Assembly (NCBI GenBank): GCA_031267715.1
Contig: JAIRYQ010000002.1
Span: 186,001-250,000, forward strand
DNA length: 64,000 nucleotides
Direction: 5' to 3'
DNA from: Candidatus Endomicrobiellum glyptotermitis
Lineage (GTDB): Bacteria > Elusimicrobiota > Endomicrobiia > Endomicrobiales > Endomicrobiaceae
Below are positions 53,225-62,436 of the stretch, piece by piece (positions within the stretch are counted from its first letter, which is position 1; the number at the start of each line of letters is the position of its first letter). The position numbers and the translations under genes were made by a program. The notes below the pieces were generated by a model. That model ran no database searches. It worked only from the letters and a program-made list of their open reading frames with translations, and had not been told where the DNA came from.

Positions 53225-54478
53225 CTAAAAAACGTCCTCGACCCACTTTGATATTTTTAAAAATACGCTATTTTTATATGGCTTATCACTCCTAGAATAA
53301 TCTTTTAAATTCAAAAAATTATATGCTACTGAACCTATAGCAGCAGTATAAGATGGATCCAACAATATTTTTTCACTTGAACATGCAATTTTATTAGGAT
53401 CGGGCATTCCAGTTCTTACCGAGCAATCAAATGTCTTTTCGAACGCTTCAACAAGACCAGGGAGACTACTACCTCCACCAGTAAGAATTATCCCTCCTGA
53501 TAAAAATTCACATCCGTAATCGTTTTTTTCTATAATTTCCTTTATTTCATATAAAATTCTATCAATTCTTTGCGTAATTATACCATTTACGAGCTCAAGT
53601 CTATCACACTTTCTTGTAGTTCTTCCACCTGCAACTTTATATTCAAATTCTCCATTTTTAAAATCCTTATAACTGAAAGCTGCTCCATACATTTCTTTAA
53701 TTTCTTTTGAAACAGAGTAGGATGTCCTCAACTTATGGCCAATATCTCTTGTAATATAATCTGATCCATCAAGAATTTCATCAACGTGCTTGATTATACC
53801 ATCTACGAAGTGCACAAGTCCTGTCGTAAGACCACCAAAATCAACCACAAGACAACTCAATTCTTTTTCTTCTTTTGTAACTAAAATACTACTTGCAGCC
53901 AGATATCCATAAATCTTATCATTAAAATTTACACCTACAGAAGTCATAGCTTTAGTTATATTACCCATATTACTACTTGAAACTATAAAAGCATGTATAT
54001 CCACCTCAATATATGTTCCCTCCATACCAATCGGGTTTTGTATGCCTTTTTGTTGATTCAATATATACTCACACGGAACCACCTGAAGTATCTCCTGATC
54101 TGAATCTATTTTTATTTGCTTTCTGGCACTTTCTAAAGCATTTTGAACTATCTCTCGAGTAATTTCCCTCTCGGAATGATTTACACTTGCAATACCTCTT
54201 GAACTTTTTGACTTAATAAAATTACCTCGCACAGCTATAACTACATTTCCCACACGACTTCCTGTAGCTTTTTCTATCTTCCCGAAAGCTTCACCTATAG
54301 ACATAGCTGTTTCTTGTATATCAATAACCGTACCTGCTTTGATACCATCACATGGAACCGACACTGCATCAAAGATTTTGATTAGTCTCGATTCATCATC
54401 ATATGTCCCAGCAACACAACAAATTTTACTACTGCCTATATCAAGACCTGCTACGAGTACCTGTTGCCGCCTTGCCAT
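53225..54478 (-). CDS. ftsA: FtsA, actin-like division protein
   Basis: FtsA anchors FtsZ to the membrane. The 417-residue protein has the actin-fold phosphate 1 motif VAGLDIGSSKICCV, phosphate 2 LVVDFGGLTTGLV and the adenosine motif IILTGGGSSLPGL. The 1C domain inserted in subdomain 1 is also present. The C-terminal NSVFLKISKWVEDVF forms the expected amphipathic membrane-targeting helix. It lies between ftsQ and ftsZ in the canonical dcw order and is immediately followed by ftsZ. Confidence 0.97.
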   Translation of the reverse strand: MARRQQVLVAGLDIGSSKICCVAGTYDDESRLIKIFDAVSVPCDGIKAGTVIDIQETAMSIGEAFGKIEKATGSRVGNVVIAVRGNFIKSKSSRGIASVNHSEREITREIVQNALESARKQIKIDSDQEILQVVPCEYILNQQKGIQNPIGMEGTYIEVDIHAFIVSSSNMGNITKAMTSVGVNFNDKIYGYLAASSILVTKEEKELSCLVVDFGGLTTGLVHFVDGIIKHVDEILDGSDYITRDIGHKLRTSYSVSKEIKEMYGAAFSYKDFKNGEFEYKVAGGRTTRKCDRLELVNGIITQRIDRILYEIKEIIEKNDYGCEFLSGGIILTGGGSSLPGLVEAFEKTFDCSVRTGMPDPNKIACSSEKILLDPSYTAAIGSVAYNFLNLKDYSRSDKPYKNSVFLKISKWVEDVF

Positions 54479-54547
54479 TTACTTAAATCCTCTAAATCAC
54501 GACATCCATCTATCTCATACGATGAATTTTATTAATTCATTTAAAAA

Positions 54548-55357
54548 TCATTTTAATACAATGGGTTTCACAACTGCTCTTCCAAAATCATAAAGAGTCA
54601 TGTCTATATATTCCAATCGCTTATGCCTCGATAATGCGTCTAGATAGACGCTCTGAAACTTTTTAAATTTACAAGGTAAACATTCTGGTCTCTCCTCTTT
54701 ACCCCAAAAAACTAGCGTATCATCACGCATAACAAATACTAAGTCTTTAGCGTTATTAAATCTTATCTCAGAAACACTACTAAGGTAATCACCACATATA
54801 GGTTTAAACCTTTTAATAAAATTTAAAAGTTCTCTCCTTTCAGAATTAGATTTATAAAAAAGTTTTGGAATTTTCATTGTATTCATAAAACCGCGTAATG
54901 GGAAAGATTTGTTGTCAGAATCCACACCAAATAACTTACCGGAACTCATTATAAATGCTTCCGGGGTTCTCTCATAAAACCTAACCTTTATTTTTTGCCA
55001 ACCTCTATTAATTATGACGCTTTTCAATTCGGGTTTGAGTTTCTTAATCTCATATTCAGCTTCTGATAAATTAACCCTCAAAAGATTGTCTCCTACCCTA
55101 AAAGGAAGAAGCTCTTTTATTTCAGCTTTCGTAATATTTTTTGTTCCAACAACTTCTATTTTTTTAATAATCATCTTCTCTGAATTATAAACAAGATTTA
55201 CCAAGTTTTTAAAACCAAAATAAATCAAAAACATAGCTAAAATAAACAATAAGAGGCAAAAAACCAGTCTGACAATTTTTTTGCCCTTGTCATATGCATA
55301 TATGTGCCTATTCTTCATTGATGTATACTTATAAACATAATGCTTCTCTTTTCTCAT
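54548..55357 (-). CDS. ftsQ: FtsQ/DivIB division protein
   Basis: This 269-residue bitopic protein has a basic cytoplasmic tail, one membrane segment (about 29-52), a POTRA domain (about 62-130: IKKIEVVGTKNITKAEIKEL) and the FtsQ beta domain. It is a hub of the divisome linking FtsBL to early proteins. The ATG at 55357 follows the ddl TAG by one base; an in-frame GTG four codons earlier would overlap ddl. Sequence identity in this family is low, and the call rests on POTRA similarity and position between ddl and ftsA. Confidence 0.88.
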   Translation of the reverse strand: MRKEKHYVYKYTSMKNRHIYAYDKGKKIVRLVFCLLLFILAMFLIYFGFKNLVNLVYNSEKMIIKKIEVVGTKNITKAEIKELLPFRVGDNLLRVNLSEAEYEIKKLKPELKSVIINRGWQKIKVRFYERTPEAFIMSSGKLFGVDSDNKSFPLRGFMNTMKIPKLFYKSNSERRELLNFIKRFKPICGDYLSSVSEIRFNNAKDLVFVMRDDTLVFWGKEERPECLPCKFKKFQSVYLDALSRHKRLEYIDMTLYDFGRAVVKPIVLK

Positions 55358-55358
55358 G

Positions 55359-56279
55359 CTAAAATGCACTCTCTAAAATTTTTAAAACTAAATCCTCAAA
55401 ACTATAACCAGCAAATTTACCTGCATCCAGGATCAAAGAAGTCTCTGTCATTCCCGGAATGGTATTATTCTCAAGAACCCATACTTTATCCTTTAAATCC
55501 ACAATCATATCGAAGCGACAAACACCCTTACATTTTAAGATCTCATATAATTTTTCAGCGTAATTTTGAGCCATTTTATAAGACTTTTTAGTTATTTTAG
55601 CGGGAACTATGTGTTCTGCACCGTTCCTTTGATATTTAGATTCAAAATCATAAAACTGTCCTCTTGGAATCATCTCAACAACAGGCAATGCCTTGCCATC
55701 TATAATTCCTACAGTTATTTCTTTACCTTCAATGAATTGTTCAATAAGAATATCCTCATTATACTTAAACGCTTTTTCTACAGCGTTAGTAAGCTCCAAG
55801 CTTCTTCTCACTATACTTACACCTATCGTAGAACCTTGTGATACCGGCTTCACAACCACTGGATATTTTTTTATCTCTGGGACAGACTCCACTCTTCTTA
55901 ACATTTTCCAATCAGGCGTCAAAATTCCCGCATACTTAAATAATTTTTTCGAAATATCCTTATTCATAGAAATAGAACTCGCTAAAACATCACATCCCGT
56001 ATAGGGGATATCTAATATCTCGAGCATGCCTTGAATTGTTCCATCCTCACCAAAGTTACCATGCAGAGCTAAATATGCAACACTTATTTTTTTTTCCTTA
56101 ATCTCATCAACAATATCCCTGTTCACATCAATACCGCAAACGTTCAATTTTAGCTTATTAAGAACACTTAAGACAGCCTCACCGGACTTAATTGAAATCT
56201 CTCTCTCACTTGAAGTTCCACCATACAAAACACCTATTTTTTCGTCATTTAATTTCATTAGAAAATTAGAGTCTATCAT
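55359..56279 (-). CDS. ddl: D-alanine-D-alanine ligase
   Basis: Ddl makes the D-Ala-D-Ala end of the murein stem peptide. The 306-residue ATP-grasp protein has VLYGGTSSEREISIKSG, LHGNFGEDGTIQGML, YPVVVKPVSQGSTIGVS and the metal/substrate block LENNTIPGMTETS. The last replaces the usual EVNTLPGMT with an Asn at the second position, which is tolerated in the family as EN or EV. The ATG overlaps the murB stop (ATGA). It is flanked by murB and ftsQ in the order seen in many dcw clusters. Confidence 0.96.
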   Translation of the reverse strand: MIDSNFLMKLNDEKIGVLYGGTSSEREISIKSGEAVLSVLNKLKLNVCGIDVNRDIVDEIKEKKISVAYLALHGNFGEDGTIQGMLEILDIPYTGCDVLASSISMNKDISKKLFKYAGILTPDWKMLRRVESVPEIKKYPVVVKPVSQGSTIGVSIVRRSLELTNAVEKAFKYNEDILIEQFIEGKEITVGIIDGKALPVVEMIPRGQFYDFESKYQRNGAEHIVPAKITKKSYKMAQNYAEKLYEILKCKGVCRFDMIVDLKDKVWVLENNTIPGMTETSLILDAGKFAGYSFEDLVLKILESAF

Positions 56280-57154
56280 TTTATCATCTTTATCTCTGTT
56301 TCAAGATTTATGTTGAATTTTTTTTTTACTTTTCCTTTTATAAGGTCAATTAAACATAGAACATCTTTTGCGATCGCTCCACCTTTATTTACTATAAAAT
56401 TCCCATGAAGTTCTGAAATTTGCGCGCAACCTACGCATTTTCCCTTTAAGCCAGCGCATTCAATAAGTTCCCCAGCACTAAAAAAGCCATTCGGATTTTT
56501 AAATACGCTTCCAGCACTAGGTACATTTAAAGGCTGCGTTTCTAAGCGCCTTTGCATGTTTTCACGAATCTTCTTTAAGCTATCATTTTTTACTGTCTTT
56601 TTCAAGGAAAAATTAACTCTTGTAATAATACATTTTTTAAGCTCACTTTCTCTATACCCAAATCTAATCTTTTTTCTATTTATCAACTGTTTTTTTTCAT
56701 TTATATAGACTTCTACACTATCTATACTTGTACTTATCCATTCATCCTTGCTTCCAGCATTTCCGCACACCGCTCCACCAACCGTTCCAGGAATTCCTGT
56801 AAGATATTCAAAACCTGTTAAATTATTTTTAATAGCAGCCTTCAAAAATTCTGAAATTAATACACCACCACCACATGAAATTTTATCTTCTAAAACATAA
56901 ATTTTTCTAAAATCTTCTATAAGACGAATTATAATTCCTCTATATCCTTCATCAGAAAAGAGAACGTTAGTACCTTTACCTAAAATATAATATCTATCTG
57001 AATCTGAAACAATTTTTAAAAATTCTAATAAAGCATGCTCATTTGGAATTTCAATAAAAAATCTCGCCGGACCACCAATTTTAAAAGAACAATGCTTAAA
57101 AAGAAGCTCGTCTCTTAAAATTTTACAGCCTAAAGAAAGTAACGTTTTAATCAA
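56276..57154 (-). CDS. murB: UDP-N-acetylenolpyruvoylglucosamine reductase
   Basis: MurB reduces UDP-GlcNAc-enolpyruvate to UDP-MurNAc with FAD and NADPH. The 292-residue length and the absence of the extra loop point to a type II enzyme. Visible blocks are HCSFKIGGPARFFIE, GKGTNVLFSDEG, YLTGIPGTVGGAVCGNAG, and PSAGSVFKNPNG with the catalytic serine. The final HGNFIVNKGGA is also present. Both ends overlap neighbours by four bases (murC upstream and ddl downstream, both ATGA), so murC-murB-ddl is tightly coupled. Confidence 0.97.
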   Translation of the reverse strand: MIKTLLSLGCKILRDELLFKHCSFKIGGPARFFIEIPNEHALLEFLKIVSDSDRYYILGKGTNVLFSDEGYRGIIIRLIEDFRKIYVLEDKISCGGGVLISEFLKAAIKNNLTGFEYLTGIPGTVGGAVCGNAGSKDEWISTSIDSVEVYINEKKQLINRKKIRFGYRESELKKCIITRVNFSLKKTVKNDSLKKIRENMQRRLETQPLNVPSAGSVFKNPNGFFSAGELIECAGLKGKCVGCAQISELHGNFIVNKGGAIAKDVLCLIDLIKGKVKKKFNINLETEIKMIK

Positions 57155-58503
57155 ATCATAGATAATAATTCTTCCCCCTTATTCCAAACGTCACCAGCTC
57201 CCAAAGTTAATACTACATCACCCACACGAAGATATTGTAAAATTTTTCTCAAACTTGAAAATTTAACAGCTTTACATTTATTATTTATAAGACTTTTCAA
57301 TATTAAATCTGAAGTTACACCCTCTACAGGTCGTTCGCCAGCGGGATAAATATCCAAAACCTCTATTACATCCGCATCCGAAAAACTCAAACCGAATTCA
57401 TTAAAAAGTTGCTTTGTTCTTGTATATCTATGTGGCTGGAATAAAACAATAATCCTACGCTTAGGCCAGAAATTCCTTATGGCTCTTAAAGTAGCAACGA
57501 TTTCAGTAGGATGATGGCCATAATCATCAATAACCGTCACTCCGTTTTTTTTACCCTTTAATTCAAGACGTCTGCCTATACCATCGAATTTATTTATAGC
57601 TTTTGAAATCAATCTAAACGGTATACCAAGCCACAAGCCTACTCCTATCGCAGCCAGAGAATTAGATACATTATGCTCCCCTGGACTTTTTATACGAACA
57701 GTACCTATATTGCTATTCTTATAAATGACTTCAAAACTTGTATGATTTTTTATCAGTCTTATATTTGAGGCTTTAATATCTGGATTGCCTTTAATCCCGT
57801 AAGTAATGTACTTTCTCTTGATTTTAGAAATTATTTCTTTTACTATTTTATCATCCGAACAAATTACTGCAGCGCCATAAAATGGAACACAATTAATGTA
57901 TTCCACAAAGGCTTCTTTAAGGTTCCTTATGTTGTCATAATAATCCAAATGATCATTGTCTATATTTGTAACAACTGCAATAGCTGATGAAAGTTTCAAA
58001 AAAGAACCATCTGATTCATCCGCTTCTACAACAATGTAATCCCCTTTTCCTAACCTCGCACTACTTTTAAGATTTTTAAGCCTACCACCAATAACAATTG
58101 TCGGATTAAATCCTCCTTCATCAAGAACAAGAGAAGTGAGAGACGCTGTAGTGGTCTTTCCATGTGTTCCAGCTACTGTTATAGCATACTTTAATCTCGC
58201 AAGTTCGACCAACATCTCTATACGTGAAATCACTGGGATTTTTTTTTTAAAAGCCACAACAATTTCCGGATTATCCATGCTTATAGCGCTAGAAGTTACA
58301 ACAACTTCAGCAGTTCCTACATTTTTTTCATCGTGCCCAATACAAATTTTTACACCTATCGTCTTAAGGTAATCTGTAATATCAGATTTTTTTAGATCAG
58401 AGCCAGAAATATTATGGCCCAAATTCACTAAAACCTCAGCTATACCCGACATCCCCGATCCACCAACACCTACAAAATGTATATTTTGACCTTTTCGAAA
58501 CAT
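57151..58503 (-). CDS. murC: UDP-N-acetylmuramate-L-alanine ligase
   Basis: MurC adds L-Ala to UDP-MurNAc. The 450-residue Mur ligase has FVGVGGSGMSGIAEVLVNLG at the N-terminus, the ATP-binding AGTHGKTTTASL, VEADESDGSFL, NIDNDHLDYY, GEHNVSNSLAAIG and the C-terminal DDYGHHPTEI. Length and domain order are standard. It heads the murC-murB-ddl-ftsQ-ftsA-ftsZ group and is separated from dapL by 184 bases, where a promoter may lie, although none was clear. Confidence 0.97.
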   Translation of the reverse strand: MFRKGQNIHFVGVGGSGMSGIAEVLVNLGHNISGSDLKKSDITDYLKTIGVKICIGHDEKNVGTAEVVVTSSAISMDNPEIVVAFKKKIPVISRIEMLVELARLKYAITVAGTHGKTTTASLTSLVLDEGGFNPTIVIGGRLKNLKSSARLGKGDYIVVEADESDGSFLKLSSAIAVVTNIDNDHLDYYDNIRNLKEAFVEYINCVPFYGAAVICSDDKIVKEIISKIKRKYITYGIKGNPDIKASNIRLIKNHTSFEVIYKNSNIGTVRIKSPGEHNVSNSLAAIGVGLWLGIPFRLISKAINKFDGIGRRLELKGKKNGVTVIDDYGHHPTEIVATLRAIRNFWPKRRIIVLFQPHRYTRTKQLFNEFGLSFSDADVIEVLDIYPAGERPVEGVTSDLILKSLINNKCKAVKFSSLRKILQYLRVGDVVLTLGAGDVWNKGEELLSMI

Positions 58504-58687
58504 ATCTCTTCTATATCAATCCATTTAAATTCCTAAATACTCGGTCTTTAGAAATCATGACTCCAAAACTACGAGCATTTAATAATATTGATGTCTTTCT
58601 TCCCTACACACTTATACACCTCACCGTAACTATATTTATTGCCAGAATTAAAAAATAAGAAATTAAAATATATAAGGAGAAATAGAA

Positions 58688-59854
58688 TTACCATTTAACC
58701 AAACCTATACGCTTTATAGCTTCTTTAATTCTTGACCCGCTAACGGTAAGGGAAAATCTAACATAGCCTTCACCACTTTTACCCATACCACTCCCAGGAG
58801 TACAAATTATTGCAGCTAAGTCAAGAAGTTTAGAAACAGTTTGCGCAGACGTATAACCTTCTGGAATTTTTGCCCAAACGTAAAATGAAGCTTTTGGTAA
58901 ACTAACTTGCCACTCCAACTCTCTCAAACCTCCAACTAAAACATCTCTACGCTCTTTATATATCTTTCTGAAGTTTTCAACACATCTCTGAGACGAAGTA
59001 AGCGCTGCTACTGCCGCTTCTTGTACAGCTTGAAAAACACCAGAGTCATAATTATCCTTCACTTTTGCAATGCCTGCAACTATATCTTTATTACCACAAA
59101 CCCAACCTATTCTCCAGCCAGTCATATTATAAGTTTTAGAAAGTGAATGAAACTCCACTCCGACCTCTTTCGCGCCAGGAAATTCAAGAAAACTACATGG
59201 TTTTTCATTCTCGTCATAATATATTTCCGAATATGCAGCATCGGAAACGACAATTATGTTATTTCTTTTTGCAAATTCAATAAGTTTTATATAAAACTCT
59301 TTTGGTGCTATCGCAGCGGTAGGGTTGTTAGGATAATTTACAAAAATCAATTTTGCTTTCTTAAGAACATTTTCAGGGATTATATCCAAGTCAGGTAAAA
59401 AATTATTCTCTGCAAGCAAAGGCATAAAATGCGCAATACCATCACTTAAAATTGTACCCGTATTATAAACAGGATAGCCCGGCTCAGGAATTAAAACTAT
59501 GTCACCAGGATTTACAAAACCCAAATGAATATGACCTATGCCTTCTTTCGAACCTATCAAAGCACAAATTTCATCAACATCTAAGTTAACATTAAACCTT
59601 TTTTTATACCACTTTCCAATAGCTTCCCTATAAGAAAGTAAGCCTACCCCAAACGGATAATGATGATTAGTGGACTTCGTCACTGCTTCTTGAATAGACT
59701 CTATTATGTGTTCCGGTGTAGGTAAATCAGGGTCGCCAACACCTAAGGATATTATATCTTTACCTTTTTCAATAGCTTCTTTTTTTTTTCTATCTATTTC
59801 AATAAAAAGATAAGGTGGTAATTTTTTCAGCTTTTCATTATACTCTATTTTCAT
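58688..59854 (-). CDS. dapL: LL-diaminopimelate aminotransferase
   Basis: DapL converts tetrahydrodipicolinate and glutamate directly to LL-DAP, bypassing the acyl steps. The 388-residue fold-type I aminotransferase has PPYLFIEID, SLGVGDPDLPTPEHIIE, YPGFGVG-like HHYPFGVGLLSYREAI, NYPNNPTAA and the PLP lysine in HSLSKTYNMTGWRIGW. The sequence is of the DapL family rather than AspC. The context (dapB, dapA, dapF, lysA, with no dapD, dapC or dapE) strongly supports the role. It supplies meso-DAP for the mur genes immediately downstream. Confidence 0.92.
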   Translation of the reverse strand: MKIEYNEKLKKLPPYLFIEIDRKKKEAIEKGKDIISLGVGDPDLPTPEHIIESIQEAVTKSTNHHYPFGVGLLSYREAIGKWYKKRFNVNLDVDEICALIGSKEGIGHIHLGFVNPGDIVLIPEPGYPVYNTGTILSDGIAHFMPLLAENNFLPDLDIIPENVLKKAKLIFVNYPNNPTAAIAPKEFYIKLIEFAKRNNIIVVSDAAYSEIYYDENEKPCSFLEFPGAKEVGVEFHSLSKTYNMTGWRIGWVCGNKDIVAGIAKVKDNYDSGVFQAVQEAAVAALTSSQRCVENFRKIYKERRDVLVGGLRELEWQVSLPKASFYVWAKIPEGYTSAQTVSKLLDLAAIICTPGSGMGKSGEGYVRFSLTVSGSRIKEAIKRIGLVKW

Positions 59855-59891
59855 TAATTCCCTCCAAAAAAAAGTTACAATATTGCACTTA

Positions 59892-60671
59892 CTAGATATT
59901 CTTTATATTCAATACATCAATCATATCATATAACCCCGGTTCCTGATTAACCACCCATTTTGCAGCTCTCAGAGCTCCTGATGCAAAAGTATTTCTAGAA
60001 TGCGCTCTATGCGTTAACTCAATCCGCTCTCCAGGGCCAGCAAAATATACTGTATGATCTCCAACAATATCTCCAGCTCTTATGGAAAATAGTCCTATCT
60101 CATCTTTCTTCCTTAGGGTATTCGAAGAATACCTGCCATAAACACCTATATCTTTCACATTCTTTCCTAGAGAAGTCGCTGCAATTTCTGCAAGCTTCGC
60201 AGCTGTTCCAGATGGAGAATCCTTTTTTTTATTATGATGTAGTTCAACTATTTCTATATCGTAATCAGGAATTTTTTCGACAACAGTCTCAACGAGCTTA
60301 AATAAAATATTTACACCAGCGGACATATTAGGTGAAAAAACAATAGGAACGCTTCTTGATGTTTCAACTATTTTATTCTTTTGCTTTTCATTAAAACCTG
60401 TAGTTCCAATGACCAAAGACACTTTAAATTCTTTTACAAACTCTAAATTTTCTAAAGTACTACTAGGATTTGTAAAATCTATTACAGAATCTGTCTCCGA
60501 CAAAAAATTTTTCAAATCTCTCACAGAGTATATGATCGGATCTCCAGTACCAATTGCCATGCTACCATCAGATTCAAAGACACCTAAAATTTTAACTTCT
60601 TCATCCAACTTTGCCAATTTAATTATTGCCTGCCCCATTCTTCCAGCAGCTCCACAAATCACTATTTTCAT
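59892..60671 (-). CDS. dapB: 4-hydroxy-tetrahydrodipicolinate reductase
   Basis: DapB reduces hydroxytetrahydrodipicolinate with NAD(P)H. The 259-residue protein has the N-terminal VICGAAGRMGQAIIKLA, VIGTTGFNEKQ, FSPNMSAGVNILF, the substrate loop HHNKKKDSPSGTAAKL and the C-terminal HRAHSRNTFASGALRAA. The start overlaps dapA by four bases (ATGA). It is the middle gene of the lysA-dapF-dapA-dapB-dapL series. Confidence 0.97.
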   Translation of the reverse strand: MKIVICGAAGRMGQAIIKLAKLDEEVKILGVFESDGSMAIGTGDPIIYSVRDLKNFLSETDSVIDFTNPSSTLENLEFVKEFKVSLVIGTTGFNEKQKNKIVETSRSVPIVFSPNMSAGVNILFKLVETVVEKIPDYDIEIVELHHNKKKDSPSGTAAKLAEIAATSLGKNVKDIGVYGRYSSNTLRKKDEIGLFSIRAGDIVGDHTVYFAGPGERIELTHRAHSRNTFASGALRAAKWVVNQEPGLYDMIDVLNIKNI

Positions 60672-61549
60672 CTTAAAACTCCATAATCTTTTAATGCTTT
60701 CTCAAGTTTTAACTTATTAGTTTCTTCCATATCGCACATTGGAAGTCTGAGAGAGGGGTCACATATTCCCAATAAAGAAGCAGCAGTTTTTATTGGTATA
60801 GGATTTGTCTCTATAAACATTGATTTTATCAAAGGTAGGAGTTTATAATGAATATCTATCGCTTTTTTCATATTACCTTCTTTAAATTCTTTAATAAACA
60901 GCACCATATCAGCAGGAATAATGTTGGATAAAATCGAAATAACTCCAACCCCGCCTATCGATAACAAAGGAAGAGTAAGTGTATCATCTCCTGAAATAAG
61001 ATCTATGTCTGGTACTAAATATTTTATAGTACTCATTTGCTCTAAAGATCCCGAGGCTTCCTTTACTCCAACAATATTTTTGCAGTCTTTAAAAAGTCTT
61101 GCAATTGTTACAGGTTCAATATTTACGGAAGTCCTTCCTGCAATATTATAAAGGACAATTGGTATATCTACTGTATCAGCTATACTTCTAAAATGAATGT
61201 ACAATCCCTTCTGTGTTGGTTTATTATAATAAGGAGAAACTATCAAGACACCATCACAACCCACTTTTTTCGCAAACTGTGTGGAATGTATTGCTTCATG
61301 TGTAGAATTAGATCCAGTTCCAGCAAGAACTTTAAGCTTACCCTTTCCCTTTACACTTTTAACGCAAAACCCTATGATTTCCTCGTGTTCCTCCCATGTT
61401 AAAGTAGATGACTCACCCGTAGTACCACAAAGAACAATACCATCCACCCCATTCCTATATTGACTTTCAATTAACTTTTCTAACGCATTAAAATCAATTT
61501 TATTGTTTTTAAATGGCGTAATTAACGCCGTATACACTCCAGAAAACAT
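60668..61549 (-). CDS. dapA: 4-hydroxy-tetrahydrodipicolinate synthase
   Basis: DapA condenses pyruvate with aspartate semialdehyde. The 293-residue TIM barrel has GVYTALITPF, LCGTTGESSTL, SPYYNKPTQKGLY with the catalytic tyrosine, LYNIAGRTSVN and the Schiff-base lysine in VGVKEASG. IAGRT replaces the more common VPGRT. Its end overlaps dapB. Lysine feedback, usual for Gram-negative DapA, cannot be judged from these motifs alone. Confidence 0.97.
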   Translation of the reverse strand: MFSGVYTALITPFKNNKIDFNALEKLIESQYRNGVDGIVLCGTTGESSTLTWEEHEEIIGFCVKSVKGKGKLKVLAGTGSNSTHEAIHSTQFAKKVGCDGVLIVSPYYNKPTQKGLYIHFRSIADTVDIPIVLYNIAGRTSVNIEPVTIARLFKDCKNIVGVKEASGSLEQMSTIKYLVPDIDLISGDDTLTLPLLSIGGVGVISILSNIIPADMVLFIKEFKEGNMKKAIDIHYKLLPLIKSMFIETNPIPIKTAASLLGICDPSLRLPMCDMEETNKLKLEKALKDYGVLR

Positions 61550-61612
61550 AAACTTTCCTCATCTATAATATTTATATATTTGTATATGATTTACACTAAA
61601 ATTTATTTAAAT

Positions 61613-62434
61613 CTATATCTCAACTCTACCTCTAAAGGATATGTAAGCAGGCCCTTCAAGAACAACATTATCAACTTTACCATTAAAATTTCTTAGAGAA
61701 ACCGATAATCTGTCTCCTCCTTTTGCAATTATATTAACAGGAGATTTAACAAAACTCCTAAGCACAGAAATAATTCCAGAAGCAGTTATTCCTGTGCCAC
61801 AAGCTAAAGTTTCATCTTCAACGCCTCTTTCATAAGTACGCACAATGAGTGTATTGTTATCTATAATTTTAACAAAGTTAACGTTTACTCCATCTGGAGC
61901 AAACGTTTTATGATACCTCACAATTCGACCATACTTAACAACATCAATATCTCTGATATCGTCATCAATAAATATAACTGCATGAGGAACACCGGAATTT
62001 ACAAAGTCAACATTAAATTCTCTTTCATCAATTACAATTTTTATATCTTTAACCAAATCCTTAGGATCGTACAAATCAAGTTTAACTCTATCTTCATCAC
62101 TCATTAAAATTTCAGCACTTATGACCCCAGCATCGGTTTCAAAAACCATTTTTAAATCTACTATATCTAAATCATAAGCAAACTTAGCAATAGATCTTCC
62201 TCCATTTCCGCACATAGAAGCATGCGAACCATCAGAGTTAAAATACTTCATTTTAAAATCTTTAGATGCACTCTTCTCAAGCAGAATTAAACCATCAGCA
62301 CCTATTGAATACTTTCTATCACAGAGTTTTTTTGCAAGCGTTTGATAATCTTCGTTCTCAACTACATTTTCCCTGTTATCTATCAAAACAAAATCGTTTC
62401 CAGCAGCAGTGAGCTTTGAAAAATTAATGTTCAT
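61613..62434 (-). CDS. dapF: Diaminopimelate epimerase
   Basis: DapF converts LL-DAP to meso-DAP. The 273-residue protein has the two catalytic cysteines in FNSDGSHASMCGNGGRS and ETLACGTGITASG, plus KLTAAGNDFVLIDNR at the N-terminus and GAGVPHAV-like NSGVPHAVIF. The start lies two bases after the lysA stop. Meso-DAP serves both MurE (not in the window) and LysA, the gene next door. Confidence 0.97.
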   Translation of the reverse strand: MNINFSKLTAAGNDFVLIDNRENVVENEDYQTLAKKLCDRKYSIGADGLILLEKSASKDFKMKYFNSDGSHASMCGNGGRSIAKFAYDLDIVDLKMVFETDAGVISAEILMSDEDRVKLDLYDPKDLVKDIKIVIDEREFNVDFVNSGVPHAVIFIDDDIRDIDVVKYGRIVRYHKTFAPDGVNVNFVKIIDNNTLIVRTYERGVEDETLACGTGITASGIISVLRSFVKSPVNIIAKGGDRLSVSLRNFNGKVDNVVLEGPAYISFRGRVEI

Positions 62435-62436
62435 TT

